A DNA stretch of 64,000 nt from Cyanobacterium sp. Dongsha4 (GTDB lineage: Bacteria; Cyanobacteriota; Cyanobacteriia; Cyanobacteriales; Cyanobacteriaceae). Positions 38,701 through 47,942 of the stretch are shown piece by piece. Position 1 is the stretch's first letter; each line of letters starts with the position of its first letter. The notes beneath the pieces were generated by a model, which saw only the letters and a program-made list of their open reading frames with translations, did not search any database and had not been told where the DNA came from. Where the stretch lies: positions 744,001 through 808,000 of the forward strand of contig NZ_CP084098.1 of the NCBI RefSeq assembly GCF_036345015.1. The letters run 5' to 3'. The position numbers and the translations under genes were made by a program.

Positions 38701-41700
38701 TTCAGTGTGGTTAGTTTTAATGATAATAGTGGCACTTTTACTGTGGTGTTAAATCAACAACCTGCCCAAAATGTCACGGTTACTTTAAGGGATGCTTTAA
38801 ATAATAATGCCAGTGGAGAGAATTTAACCTTTACTCCTGATAATTGGCAATCTGCACAAAATCTTACCCTTACTAATCTAACTGCTAACAACAGTGATGA
38901 TTTTAATTATCAAATTACCGCCGTCACCGATAGTCAAGATAGTAACTATCAAAACAAAACCCTTAACTTTCCCATTGTGACTAATACGTTAAATACCACC
39001 ATCACCAGTGTTTTAACAACGGAAGGGGAAGAAGACATTTTGTTAGTGAAACTGACTAGCCAACCTAGTAGTAATGTCACCCTTAGTTTTAGTGAAATTG
39101 ATGCTACGGAAAATAGTTTTTCTACTAATACCCTTACTTTTACTCCCGATAATTGGAATAGTTATCAAAGTATCGATGTTAGTGGGTTAAGAGACGATCG
39201 CGCCGATGGAGATATAACCTATAATGTTAAGGTGACGACAACTAGCAGTGATAGTAACTATAACGGAGTTTATCAACTATTACCCAATACTAATACAGAT
39301 ATTGATAGTGATGTGGTTAATAATGAGCCTGAACCAGATGATAACCTAGAAACTGATCCTTTAGTTACCATTAATATTCAAGGTAGCAGTGAAATCGGAG
39401 AAAGTGACACTACTGGGGGTAAATTCAGAATTAGTGTTGGAGAAGGTAGTTCAAGTGATCCTGTTAATGTTCGTTATTCCATCTTAACCAATCCCAGTGA
39501 TAATAATGCCACAGAGGGAGTTGATTATCAATCTTTTAATTTATTTGAGCAACAATTAGGCACAGAAAACCCTTTCAATGGTGTTGATATTGGTAGCTAT
39601 AGCGCCCCCAGTGTGATAGATTTAGATCAAGATGGAGATTTAGACCTTTTTATCGGTAATTATGAAGGTGCGATCGCCTATTATGAAAATACTGGTACAA
39701 AGAATCAACCTATCTTTACTAGAAATACCAGTAATAATCCTTTCAGTGCCATTGACTTAAATGGTGCAACTTCCCCCGGTTATTCAACTCCTGCTTTCGG
39801 TGATGTTGACGGCGATGGTGATCAAGATTTAATCTTAGGTAGTAGTGATGGTAAGATTCCTTTCTATCGTAATAATAACCTTACTTTTACAGAAATAACA
39901 GGCTCAAATAATCCTTTTAATAGCATTGACATCGGAGATTATAGCGCCCCTATTCTCATAGATATTGATTCCGATAGTGACTTAGATTTATTTGTCGGTA
40001 GCGGTAATGGTTTAATCAAGTTTTATCCCAACACAGGCAGTGAAACCAATCCTGTTTTTGTGGAAGACACCGCAGGAAATCCTTTTCAAAATGTGGACTT
40101 GGGCGATCGCTCTGGTATAATATTCGCAGATTTAGATGAGGATGGAGATTTAGACGCTGTTTTAACGGGAGACACTAACGGCGCTACTAAGTCTGGGGGA
40201 GTGATGGAATACTGGTTAAATATTGGCACTCCTTCTCAACCTAATTTTATTCAAGATGATAGTCTATTCGATCGCAGTGATTTTACTATACCAGATAATG
40301 TGCGTCCCGTTTTTGGTGATATTAATGGAGATTTAGATGAGGATTTATTATTTGGTAATATTGATGGGATTATTGACTATTATGAGAATTTATCTAGTGG
40401 CGAAATAACCATTATTCCGGGGCAATTTGCCGATATTGATTTAACCCCTTTTGCTGATAATATTGCCGAAGGAGATGAAAATGTTACCGTTGTTTTAAAT
40501 ACCAATCAAGGCTATTATATTAATCCCGAAAATACCACCGTTACTTTTACTATTAAAGATGATGATGTAGCTGGAGTTTCTATTACTGATAATCAAGGAA
40601 ATTCTATTTCAGGTAAAACTTATACCACTAGCGAAAGTAACAATTCACCTCAAACCTTTAAAGTAAAACTTACTAGCCAACCTACTGATAATGTCATTGT
40701 TTATTTAGGCACGAATAATAAAAATGAGGGTATTTTATCCGCAGAATTTCAAGAAAATCAAGAAGTTATTTCCCTTTACTTTACCCCTGATAATTGGAAT
40801 ATTGAGCAAAGTTTTACCGTTAATCCTCAAGATGATTTAAGAGACGATGAAACAGTCGCTTATCAAATAATTTCTACCGTTAAAAGTGGTGATGATTTTT
40901 ACAACAATGTAGAAGTTAGCGACATTTCTCTTAATAATCAAGATAATGATAACGCAGGTATTAATATTGTCCAAATAAGTGGTAATTCTACAGAGGGAAG
41001 CAGTAATTCTTATCAAATTTCTTTAAAGACTCAACCTCTTTCTCCTGTCAATGTCACCATGACACCCAGTAACGAGGAAATCAAATTTTCTAATCAAGGT
41101 TTCTCTCAACCTCTCACCCTCTCCTTTAATCAAGATAACTGGAATATTCCTCAAACTGTCACCGTCTTTGCCGTTGATGATAGCAAAATTGAATATAACC
41201 ACTCCACGAATATTGATTTTAGTATCGAATCTGAAGATAATCGCTATAGTAATCTAACTCCTCCTCAACCCATAAAAGTTAATATCACCGATAACGATTT
41301 ACCCTTAGCTACCCTTGCGGTGACGCAAAATGCCACGGAAGAAGCCATGCCGGGTTACTTTACTATCTCGGTGAGTGAAGCGGTTAACTCTGCTTTCGGT
41401 GAGACTGGTTTAAATGTTGCCTATCGAGTTTTAGGCAGTAGTAGCGCGGTTAATGGTTTTGACTATCAAACGGTATTGGAAACAGGAAGCGTGAGAATCG
41501 CACCGGGGAAAACTAGCACAACTTTAACTATTTCTTCCATTGATAACTTTATTGATGATGGTGATAAGCAAGTTGTTATTGAATTGTTAGCAGGGGATGG
41601 TTATAGCTTGGGAGAGACTACCACTAACACCCTCGTGATTATAAATAATGATAAGGCAGGAGTACAAATTATTCAAAGTGGTATTGTGCCTGTTGTCAAA

Positions 41701-44700
41701 GAAGGGGAAAGCTATACTTTCTATGTCTCTTTATTAAGTGAACCCACCCAAACCACTACAATTAATTTCTCTGATAATCCGAATGAGTTAAATAACGTTA
41801 ACCCCCTTACCTTCAATTCTGAAAATTGGTATATACCACAGACTGTAACCATAAGTGCGATCGACGAGAATATTGCAGAGACAGGAGAAAATCATACAAC
41901 TCAATTAGCATTTATTTTTGATGGTGCGCCAGAGTATGAAAATTTAGATGAACCTGTTAGCCTTGAAGTTAATATTATCGATAGAACCTTTGATAGTGTC
42001 AATACGGCTTTAGGTTTACAGTATAGTTTAAATAGTATAGAAAGGGCGTTTACTGAATCTAGTTTACCCTTAATTGGTAGTGGTTCAACCTTGCCTCTTT
42101 TCTTTGACGAAATCACTGAAAAAATTGTCAATGAAATTTACATAACCAATAATTTAACCGCATGGAAATTAGAGCAAATTTTCAGAAATTTGTTACCAGA
42201 AACTCTAGGGGATAACCTTTCTAATTTGCAAATAAATTATACTCCTAATAATAACGATACTCCTTTTACTGTTTCCTTTACTGTTACTTATAATGACCAA
42301 ATTATTCCCCTTAGTAAAGATTTAGCTATTCCCTCCCTTGATTTAACTGTTAATGGCGAAGCCCAAACGGATATTATTTATGATTTTACTTTAGGTTTTG
42401 GCATTAATAAAACTGGTGGTTATTATCTGGATACATCTAAAACTGTTTTAAATCCAGATATTAAATTTGATAATGTTACTTTAACAGGGCTTGATAGTAT
42501 TAACGGTTTAAGTGTTGATTTTGCTGATGAAGGTATTGATTTAGATTTAGATTATGACATTAAATTAGTAGGTAATAATTTAGATAAATCTGGTTTAAAT
42601 ATACTTAAAAATCAACCATCACAAGAATTATTTACAAATTTTGACTATACTTTTACAGAGAAGAGTTTTGCAACATTATCTCTTTCTGCGACTCCTGATG
42701 AAAGAATTACTAATTTGTTTCCCGCTATAACTTTTGATTTAGCAGTGGAAGAATTACCTCTTTATAACTATGCCGATGAAGCAAAAATTGAACTTAATGA
42801 TTTCATTGTTACTCTGCAAAATGTGGCTTTAGATGTACAATCTTTAATCAGAGGTTATGTTAAAAAATATGTTGATTTAATTGATGAGATTTTACAGCCT
42901 ATTTATCCTATTATTGATGCCCTTAACGCTGATACAAAATTCCTTTCTGCTTTAGAATTAGACTTCCTTTTTGATAGTAATAATGATGGAAAAGTGTCAG
43001 TATTAGAAATGATGTTAACCCTGCTTAATGTCGATGATAATAGTGGTGATAATGATGCTTTACAAAATTTAGGCTTTGATGGTTTTGATGATGGTGACTC
43101 CCTCGACTTTTACGAATTTATCGATGCCATTAATGAGTTAATTGAAGTCGTCAGATTAGTTGATGATTATATTGCCGATGATAGTAATGTTTTAATTGAT
43201 ATAGGCTCAGTTAGTACAGCAGTTCAAAATGGAGAGGTTGATTTTAGTCGTGATGATTTAACTATACCAGATGGTAACATTCTCGATCGCATCGCTAATA
43301 ATCCTCTCGCTACAGATGACTTAGAAAAACTAATTGATAGTATTTTGGCTTTAGATGGTTTAGAGATACCTTTATTAACTGACTTTTTCTCCGTTGCTGG
43401 TTTATTACTGGGAGAGGAAAACGTTGACTTTTTAATTTATGATGTGCCCGATTTGGATTTTGATATTAGTATCGATTTGTCTGACATTGGCTTAGATGCA
43501 ATTTTACCTGAGTATGGTTTGGATGCCGTTTTAGAAGTTGCATTAGGGCTTAATTCTAACCTCTATTTGGCTTATGACGCTTATGGGTTGAATGAGTGGC
43601 AGAAAACAGGTTTTGATGATAGTAAACTAAACTTATTATTGGATGGGCTTTATATTCGAGATGTAGATGCAAATGGTAAAGATGTTAATGAATTAGGCGC
43701 TTCTTTTGGTGTTGATATTGGCATGGAATTTAATGCTATTGTGGCAAAGGCAAGGATGACGGGAGGTGTGCAAAGTGATAATGATGTGAAACTCGATTTT
43801 GTTGATGGTGGCGAATATCAAGGGTTAGGGGATGGTATCATTCGCTATTCTGAATTATCACCTTTATTCACTGGTGATCTTAGTGTACTAGAAATTAGCG
43901 GTGCGATCGAGGCTTTTTTAAATACTAAGGTGCAAGTAGGTATCGATGTGGGTTTATTCGAGATAATGGAAACCATCCTTGATGTGGATATTTTCACCTA
44001 CAAAATTTGGGATATTGAAGATGTCTTAAAACAATTGGGTATCAGTGGTTTTGCTAGTCAAAGTTACTTACAAGGAGGTACAGTATTTTTTGATGTTAAC
44101 TTTAACGGTCTATTAGATCAAGGGGAAATTTCGACTATTAGCAATGATGACGGTAGTTTTAATTTACCAGTGGATTTAGTACCTTTTGACCGCAATCGCA
44201 ATGGTATTATAGATGATCAAGATGGGCGTTTAGTCGTTATAGATGGAATTGACACTGCCACAGGATTACCTATCAGCACTCCACTTTTTGCCACCGTTGA
44301 CTATTCCATGATTACTCCCCTCACCAGTCTGGTGCAAAAAATTCATCAATCAGGCATTGACATAGAGTTAGCGGAAACAAAAATTAAAGAGATATTTACG
44401 TTACCTGAAAGTCTTGATTTATCAACCTTTGATCCCATGTCTGCAATAAATAATGGAGATATTAACGGGAAAAAAGTCTATACCAGTCATGTGGTTACTC
44501 AAGGGGTAATTGCGGTTTTAACTCAGTTTATCTCTGGTATCACCAATCAAACTCCTGCTCAAGTTACCGATAAAGTCATAGGTGCGATCGCCCTTAGTGT
44601 ATATAATGAGGATATGGGTAATTTCTATAGCCTCTCTTTTCTCAATAATCTAATTACCAACTTGGTTAGCGAGACAGGAGGTGAATTTAGCGACAATGAG

Positions 44701-46395
44701 TTAACAAAAATTACCGATATTTTAAGCCGTATCTTAACCATTGGCACTCAATTAATTACCATCACGGCAGATAATTCTAGTATAGAGAATGTCGTCACTA
44801 ACCTTAATTCCCTCAAAATAGCTTTACAATTTGACTTAGGTAATATCTTAGGGCAGTTAGGGGCAGGTTTAATTACTCCTTCTGCGGTAGATGAATTATT
44901 GCACAATTGGCAAGGAAGATTACAAGAATCTGCTAATGTGCCAAATTTATTCGCCTTAGTTTTGGCTTTACAAACAGAGGAGATTCCCCAAGATATAGCG
45001 AATCAAAAGGTTTTAACTATTTTTGACCTTCCCCAAAATTTTGATCTCACTAAAACACCCTTATCACCCACTGATGATCCTATTTTAAGTCAACAGGTAC
45101 TAATTTTGGAAAATCAACTCACCTTACTATATCAATTAGGAGGGCAGGTTTTACAAAGTGCAGGTATCAACGACTCTCACGAAGCACAATGGTTAATAAG
45201 TCGTGCCACGGCTGAATATATTTACCATAATCCCAACATCGATTTAACCGACTCGGAAACCATCAACCAAATTATTGATTCTGCAATTCTCTTTTCTAAT
45301 CTTACTGTCAAAGATTCTATCATAGAAAGTAAACGCGATCGCATTGCTTCTGTTAATACCACCTTAGATATAATTAATCAGGGAAATAATAACTATGAAG
45401 AAGTAGCGAATCAGCAACAACAAATTCTCGATAATGTCTTAGAATTTAACTCTTCCTATCACTATCCTTTACCCTTAGTCGTCAATCAAAATGAAGAAGA
45501 AACCCTTTACACTCCTCAACCGATTGATACTAAGTTTCAAATTTCTGCCCTTAATGTATCCGATGATTATGAGTTGGGTATCAAAACCCCTGACGGTAAA
45601 TCGATTATTCTCTTGGAAAACTTACCCGGTAGCGATGATTCTAGTTTAACTAATACTTTAGATGAGATTACCGTAGATACCTTAATGGGTAGTGAAACCA
45701 AGTTTTTTGGCTCGTTAATTAATGCACCAGAGGGTTTAGCTACTTTTACCAATAGTGGTTTAGAATTTTATCTTACTATTAATGGTGAAACTTATAGTTC
45801 TCAAAATCCAGAACAACTGGAAATTACCTCTAAAGGTAGTCAGGGTTTAGCCTTAACTTTTAAAGACGAAAATGACATTGTTGCTGAATTTGCTATTAAC
45901 ACCCCTGTTTTTATCACCCCCGGTTTAGACAAGGGCGAGAATACCACCATTAATCTTACCATTGCCCGAAGTGCGGCAAATGAAAACACCATCGGTATTT
46001 ACCAAGTGGATGATTTAACAGGAGGAATTATAAGAGGCGATCGCACTATTATGCCCAATGATCCCGAATATGATAGAATAGCCATTCAAAAGGCGCAATC
46101 TGCGGGATTAATATTTGAAACCCCCGAAAACATGAACATAGATAACTACACCATCGCCTTATCTAATGCTAGTATTTTTGGTTTCTTTCTTCTTGTTAAT
46201 GGTGATACAGAAGAATATTTGAATCAAACGGATGAATCAATTTACAGCTTTTTCTCCTATGGCAGTGCCAATAAAGACAATAGACAACATTTTACTTCCC
46301 TTGGGGATAATATCTTTGGCTTTGAAGATACTTTTGGAGGAGGAGATAATGACTTCAATGACATTTTAATACAAATCGATTCTGTAAATATTTAG
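35731..46395 (+). CDS. Giant FG-GAP/Calx-beta exoprotein with DUF4114 C-terminus
   Basis: A 3554-residue protein, probably exported. Residues about 1-350 form an FG-GAP/VCBS propeller with calcium loops such as DMDRDGDIDIV and DIDRDGDNDLIFG. Residues 354-2090 hold many tandem Calx-beta modules (SISLDEPA, SNATLTISDDD, TSQPTQNVTV, FTPDNWN repeats); one at about 1211-1615 is split by a five-blade propeller. Residues 2090-2400 are beta-rich with no match I recognise. Acidic EF-hand/dockerin-like loops follow near 2420 (FDSNNDGKVSVLEMML) and 2790-2840 (FDVNFNGLLDQGE, DRNRNGIIDDQDG). The C-terminus (about 3440-3554) is a DUF4114 domain ending GGGDNDFNDILIQIDSV. No signal peptide (MSIRFTEATVDTTFD) or TM is seen; type I export is likely. 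Calcium binding and adhesion are inferred from domain content. Confidence 0.88.
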   Translation: MSIRFTEATVDTTFDTPTGIMFLDLNNDFLQDLVAVSSGFGGDDLVWHRSNSNGTINTSSTLIHGELGGGRNGFYGADMDRDGDIDIVTAENGSDNVVIWYNTNGQGTSWSNRKLADSFNGATDLYIADFGTDGWVDIVGASEDDDDVSIWRQTSGGSFAGELKIDGGLSEARAIDGGDLNGDGRRDVVAGGEEGLFWYRNNGSGTSWTQYNIVGSSYQPQDLKVADIDRDNDLDIIIAADNGVYYWRNLGSGSFSGPLQIATFKVAQLAVADIDRDGDNDLIFGNNSSNASLYWYSNNGSGGFERYNIDSIGLNNITAVGVGDANNDGFMDIAIGTDGEDDIYWYRNELRKISITTGSSSFNTNPIVEGGDYYSYGSFTISLDEPAITTITLSSTYTISGTATNNVDYVIGGYTTIPAGFSSATIDIYAINDLVYDPNETITLTLTGNGINNGYVIDASFSSATLTINDPTPVVSISSSGVVNPSESGVIGQFTISLNTTATSNFSIPYSLSGASNDIILDNDTNPNNGSLGSTIPIGIGERSKTIYVFAKDDFTYEANESFTFTLLPTTPVVNNIALGSGYRVDLSKNSRTLNIIDDEPTVTVSGIKNLQEGSENGEFIGYVDIILDRVVTKQPGLSVYYNITGGTATQFTDYFNSQGRLTSGSNAQNVVFIPNGADSARLYLTALPDAIAEATETITISLINDQNPNTTPDYAAGNNYALGNAVTATVNITDSGHYSPNIAIIDKFGNAVTNTNPLEANSEGEVNFSLKLTSQPTQNVTVRVDTFTLTFTSTNWDTPQNVTLNGITSSRNLAVTSTSNDSNYNNRTSNITINPDDGIPNLDVTEGENFLPIIIPSVSILLESDTNEGSELAGVFKLLLSNPAPRGGLVINYRVTGTATPNVDYSTLSGIVEIPEGETSVFLNVPVIDDKVKENAETVIVTLQAGDGYTVNNATSNATLTISDDDDSSIEFATPQITASITSSNDLLTFSVVSFNDNSGTFTVVLNQQPAQNVTVTLRDALNNNASGENLTFTPDNWQSAQNLTLTNLTANNSDDFNYQITAVTDSQDSNYQNKTLNFPIVTNTLNTTITSVLTTEGEEDILLVKLTSQPSSNVTLSFSEIDATENSFSTNTLTFTPDNWNSYQSIDVSGLRDDRADGDITYNVKVTTTSSDSNYNGVYQLLPNTNTDIDSDVVNNEPEPDDNLETDPLVTINIQGSSEIGESDTTGGKFRISVGEGSSSDPVNVRYSILTNPSDNNATEGVDYQSFNLFEQQLGTENPFNGVDIGSYSAPSVIDLDQDGDLDLFIGNYEGAIAYYENTGTKNQPIFTRNTSNNPFSAIDLNGATSPGYSTPAFGDVDGDGDQDLILGSSDGKIPFYRNNNLTFTEITGSNNPFNSIDIGDYSAPILIDIDSDSDLDLFVGSGNGLIKFYPNTGSETNPVFVEDTAGNPFQNVDLGDRSGIIFADLDEDGDLDAVLTGDTNGATKSGGVMEYWLNIGTPSQPNFIQDDSLFDRSDFTIPDNVRPVFGDINGDLDEDLLFGNIDGIIDYYENLSSGEITIIPGQFADIDLTPFADNIAEGDENVTVVLNTNQGYYINPENTTVTFTIKDDDVAGVSITDNQGNSISGKTYTTSESNNSPQTFKVKLTSQPTDNVIVYLGTNNKNEGILSAEFQENQEVISLYFTPDNWNIEQSFTVNPQDDLRDDETVAYQIISTVKSGDDFYNNVEVSDISLNNQDNDNAGINIVQISGNSTEGSSNSYQISLKTQPLSPVNVTMTPSNEEIKFSNQGFSQPLTLSFNQDNWNIPQTVTVFAVDDSKIEYNHSTNIDFSIESEDNRYSNLTPPQPIKVNITDNDLPLATLAVTQNATEEAMPGYFTISVSEAVNSAFGETGLNVAYRVLGSSSAVNGFDYQTVLETGSVRIAPGKTSTTLTISSIDNFIDDGDKQVVIELLAGDGYSLGETTTNTLVIINNDKAGVQIIQSGIVPVVKEGESYTFYVSLLSEPTQTTTINFSDNPNELNNVNPLTFNSENWYIPQTVTISAIDENIAETGENHTTQLAFIFDGAPEYENLDEPVSLEVNIIDRTFDSVNTALGLQYSLNSIERAFTESSLPLIGSGSTLPLFFDEITEKIVNEIYITNNLTAWKLEQIFRNLLPETLGDNLSNLQINYTPNNNDTPFTVSFTVTYNDQIIPLSKDLAIPSLDLTVNGEAQTDIIYDFTLGFGINKTGGYYLDTSKTVLNPDIKFDNVTLTGLDSINGLSVDFADEGIDLDLDYDIKLVGNNLDKSGLNILKNQPSQELFTNFDYTFTEKSFATLSLSATPDERITNLFPAITFDLAVEELPLYNYADEAKIELNDFIVTLQNVALDVQSLIRGYVKKYVDLIDEILQPIYPIIDALNADTKFLSALELDFLFDSNNDGKVSVLEMMLTLLNVDDNSGDNDALQNLGFDGFDDGDSLDFYEFIDAINELIEVVRLVDDYIADDSNVLIDIGSVSTAVQNGEVDFSRDDLTIPDGNILDRIANNPLATDDLEKLIDSILALDGLEIPLLTDFFSVAGLLLGEENVDFLIYDVPDLDFDISIDLSDIGLDAILPEYGLDAVLEVALGLNSNLYLAYDAYGLNEWQKTGFDDSKLNLLLDGLYIRDVDANGKDVNELGASFGVDIGMEFNAIVAKARMTGGVQSDNDVKLDFVDGGEYQGLGDGIIRYSELSPLFTGDLSVLEISGAIEAFLNTKVQVGIDVGLFEIMETILDVDIFTYKIWDIEDVLKQLGISGFASQSYLQGGTVFFDVNFNGLLDQGEISTISNDDGSFNLPVDLVPFDRNRNGIIDDQDGRLVVIDGIDTATGLPISTPLFATVDYSMITPLTSLVQKIHQSGIDIELAETKIKEIFTLPESLDLSTFDPMSAINNGDINGKKVYTSHVVTQGVIAVLTQFISGITNQTPAQVTDKVIGAIALSVYNEDMGNFYSLSFLNNLITNLVSETGGEFSDNELTKITDILSRILTIGTQLITITADNSSIENVVTNLNSLKIALQFDLGNILGQLGAGLITPSAVDELLHNWQGRLQESANVPNLFALVLALQTEEIPQDIANQKVLTIFDLPQNFDLTKTPLSPTDDPILSQQVLILENQLTLLYQLGGQVLQSAGINDSHEAQWLISRATAEYIYHNPNIDLTDSETINQIIDSAILFSNLTVKDSIIESKRDRIASVNTTLDIINQGNNNYEEVANQQQQILDNVLEFNSSYHYPLPLVVNQNEEETLYTPQPIDTKFQISALNVSDDYELGIKTPDGKSIILLENLPGSDDSSLTNTLDEITVDTLMGSETKFFGSLINAPEGLATFTNSGLEFYLTINGETYSSQNPEQLEITSKGSQGLALTFKDENDIVAEFAINTPVFITPGLDKGENTTINLTIARSAANENTIGIYQVDDLTGGIIRGDRTIMPNDPEYDRIAIQKAQSAGLIFETPENMNIDNYTIALSNASIFGFFLLVNGDTEEYLNQTDESIYSFFSYGSANKDNRQHFTSLGDNIFGFEDTFGGGDNDFNDILIQIDSVNI

Positions 46396-46645
46396 CAACA
46401 GTTAATTTCTTCTCTTATCGCACCTCTTTATTTCCAAATACCTCAGTATAATAAAGGCTATTTTAATGAACAAAAATATACACGAAATATTGGCGAGTAC
46501 AAGCAATAAATGCGATCGCACTTAAATGATTTAATAATACTTGATTTTGTATAATTTCTCCCCATAAACATTGTCTATATAAGTTACAAATTACGAAATA
46601 AACCCTTTGTTGACTATAATCATAATATTAAAAAACAAATCAATA

Positions 46646-47785
46646 ATGAAAGTCCTATTTGATTGTACCTCAGTGCGCGATCGCATCTCTGGTATTGGTT
46701 ATTATACTTATAGCTTGATGAAGGCTTTACACAAAGGTAATTTTCCTGATTTGGCATTAAATTTTTGTCGCCAACCTAGTATGAAACAATGGTTAAAGCA
46801 TCAACAACAATTACCAGATGTCTTAAAACAATTTTCCTCAATTCAATTTTTGCCTTTTCCAGTAACAGTAAGTGATTTTTTGGGTAAATCCGCAGGTTAT
46901 TTTACGAATAATATTGATCATTTTGACATAATTCACGGTACAGATCATTATGTTTACCCTTTTCAAGAAGGCAAAAAAGTCATGAATATTCATGATTTAA
47001 CTTTTCTTAAATATCCTCAATTTTGCACAAATATTGTTAAACAATATACTCGTAGAATAAAAAAATGTTTGCAGTGGACTGATTTAATAATTACTTTTGC
47101 CGAAAGTACAAAAAAAGATATTATTGACTATTTAGGAGTGAAAGAAGAAAAAATATTCATTACTTCAGAAGCAAGTAGATATAATTTTGAATATTTAAAA
47201 ACTATAAATGTTGATTTAATTAAAAGTAAAATTAATTATGATTTTTTTCAGAAATATCTATTATTTGTAAGTACGATCGAACCTAGAAAAAATATTATTA
47301 ATCTGATAAAAGCCTTTAATATTTGCAAAGAAAAATATCATCTCCATCACCACTTAATTCTTATTGGTAATAAGGGTTGGCAGTATGAGCCTATTTTTGC
47401 CGAAATAGAAAATTCTCCTTTTTCTGATCAAATTCATCATTTAGGCTATTTAACCGATGCCCAGTTAGCCGTCTTTTATGCCCATGCTGATATGTTTATC
47501 TATCCCTCTTTTTATGAAGGTTTTGGTTTGCCTATTCTTGAAGCAATGACTTTAGGTACACCTGTAATTACTTCTTCGGTATCATCCATGCCTGAAGTGG
47601 GAGGAGATGCGGCAATTTATGTTAATCCCCATGATGTGGACGCTTTGGCAAATAGGATTTATCAACTAGGACTTAATCCCATGTTACGTCAAAGTTTAAT
47701 CGAAAAAGGAAAAAACCGAGCAAAACTTTATTCTTGGGAAAGGGTAGCACAAGAAACCCTTAAGGCTTACTCCTATCTGGCTTAA
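46646..47785 (+). CDS. Group 1 (GT4-type) glycosyltransferase
   Basis: GT-B retaining glycosyltransferase of the GT4 family, transferring a sugar from a nucleotide donor, probably for exopolysaccharide or surface glycan. I chose the ATG at 46646, giving MKVLFDCTSVRDRISGIGYY (380 residues), since family members start at that strand; an in-frame ATG at 46607 would add 13 non-conserved residues. The donor-site region LFVSTIEPRKNIINLIKAF is followed by HHLGYLTDAQLAVFYAHAD and the EX7E motif in PSFYEGFGLPILEAMTLGTP. It lies downstream of the giant exoprotein on the same strand after 250 nt and could glycosylate surface material, but this link is only positional. Confidence 0.88.
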   Translation: MKVLFDCTSVRDRISGIGYYTYSLMKALHKGNFPDLALNFCRQPSMKQWLKHQQQLPDVLKQFSSIQFLPFPVTVSDFLGKSAGYFTNNIDHFDIIHGTDHYVYPFQEGKKVMNIHDLTFLKYPQFCTNIVKQYTRRIKKCLQWTDLIITFAESTKKDIIDYLGVKEEKIFITSEASRYNFEYLKTINVDLIKSKINYDFFQKYLLFVSTIEPRKNIINLIKAFNICKEKYHLHHHLILIGNKGWQYEPIFAEIENSPFSDQIHHLGYLTDAQLAVFYAHADMFIYPSFYEGFGLPILEAMTLGTPVITSSVSSMPEVGGDAAIYVNPHDVDALANRIYQLGLNPMLRQSLIEKGKNRAKLYSWERVAQETLKAYSYLA

Positions 47786-47942
47786 AAGAAAACCCAGAAA
47801 ATTTGCTTATAAATACTAATAAAAAAAATAGAGATTAAAAAAATGTAAAGGATAAGAAAAGGTTTACAATGTATAGATTAGATTATAAAGAACTTAAATA
47901 TAAAATTCACAACTGAAATTTAATAACCTTACTTTATATTAG

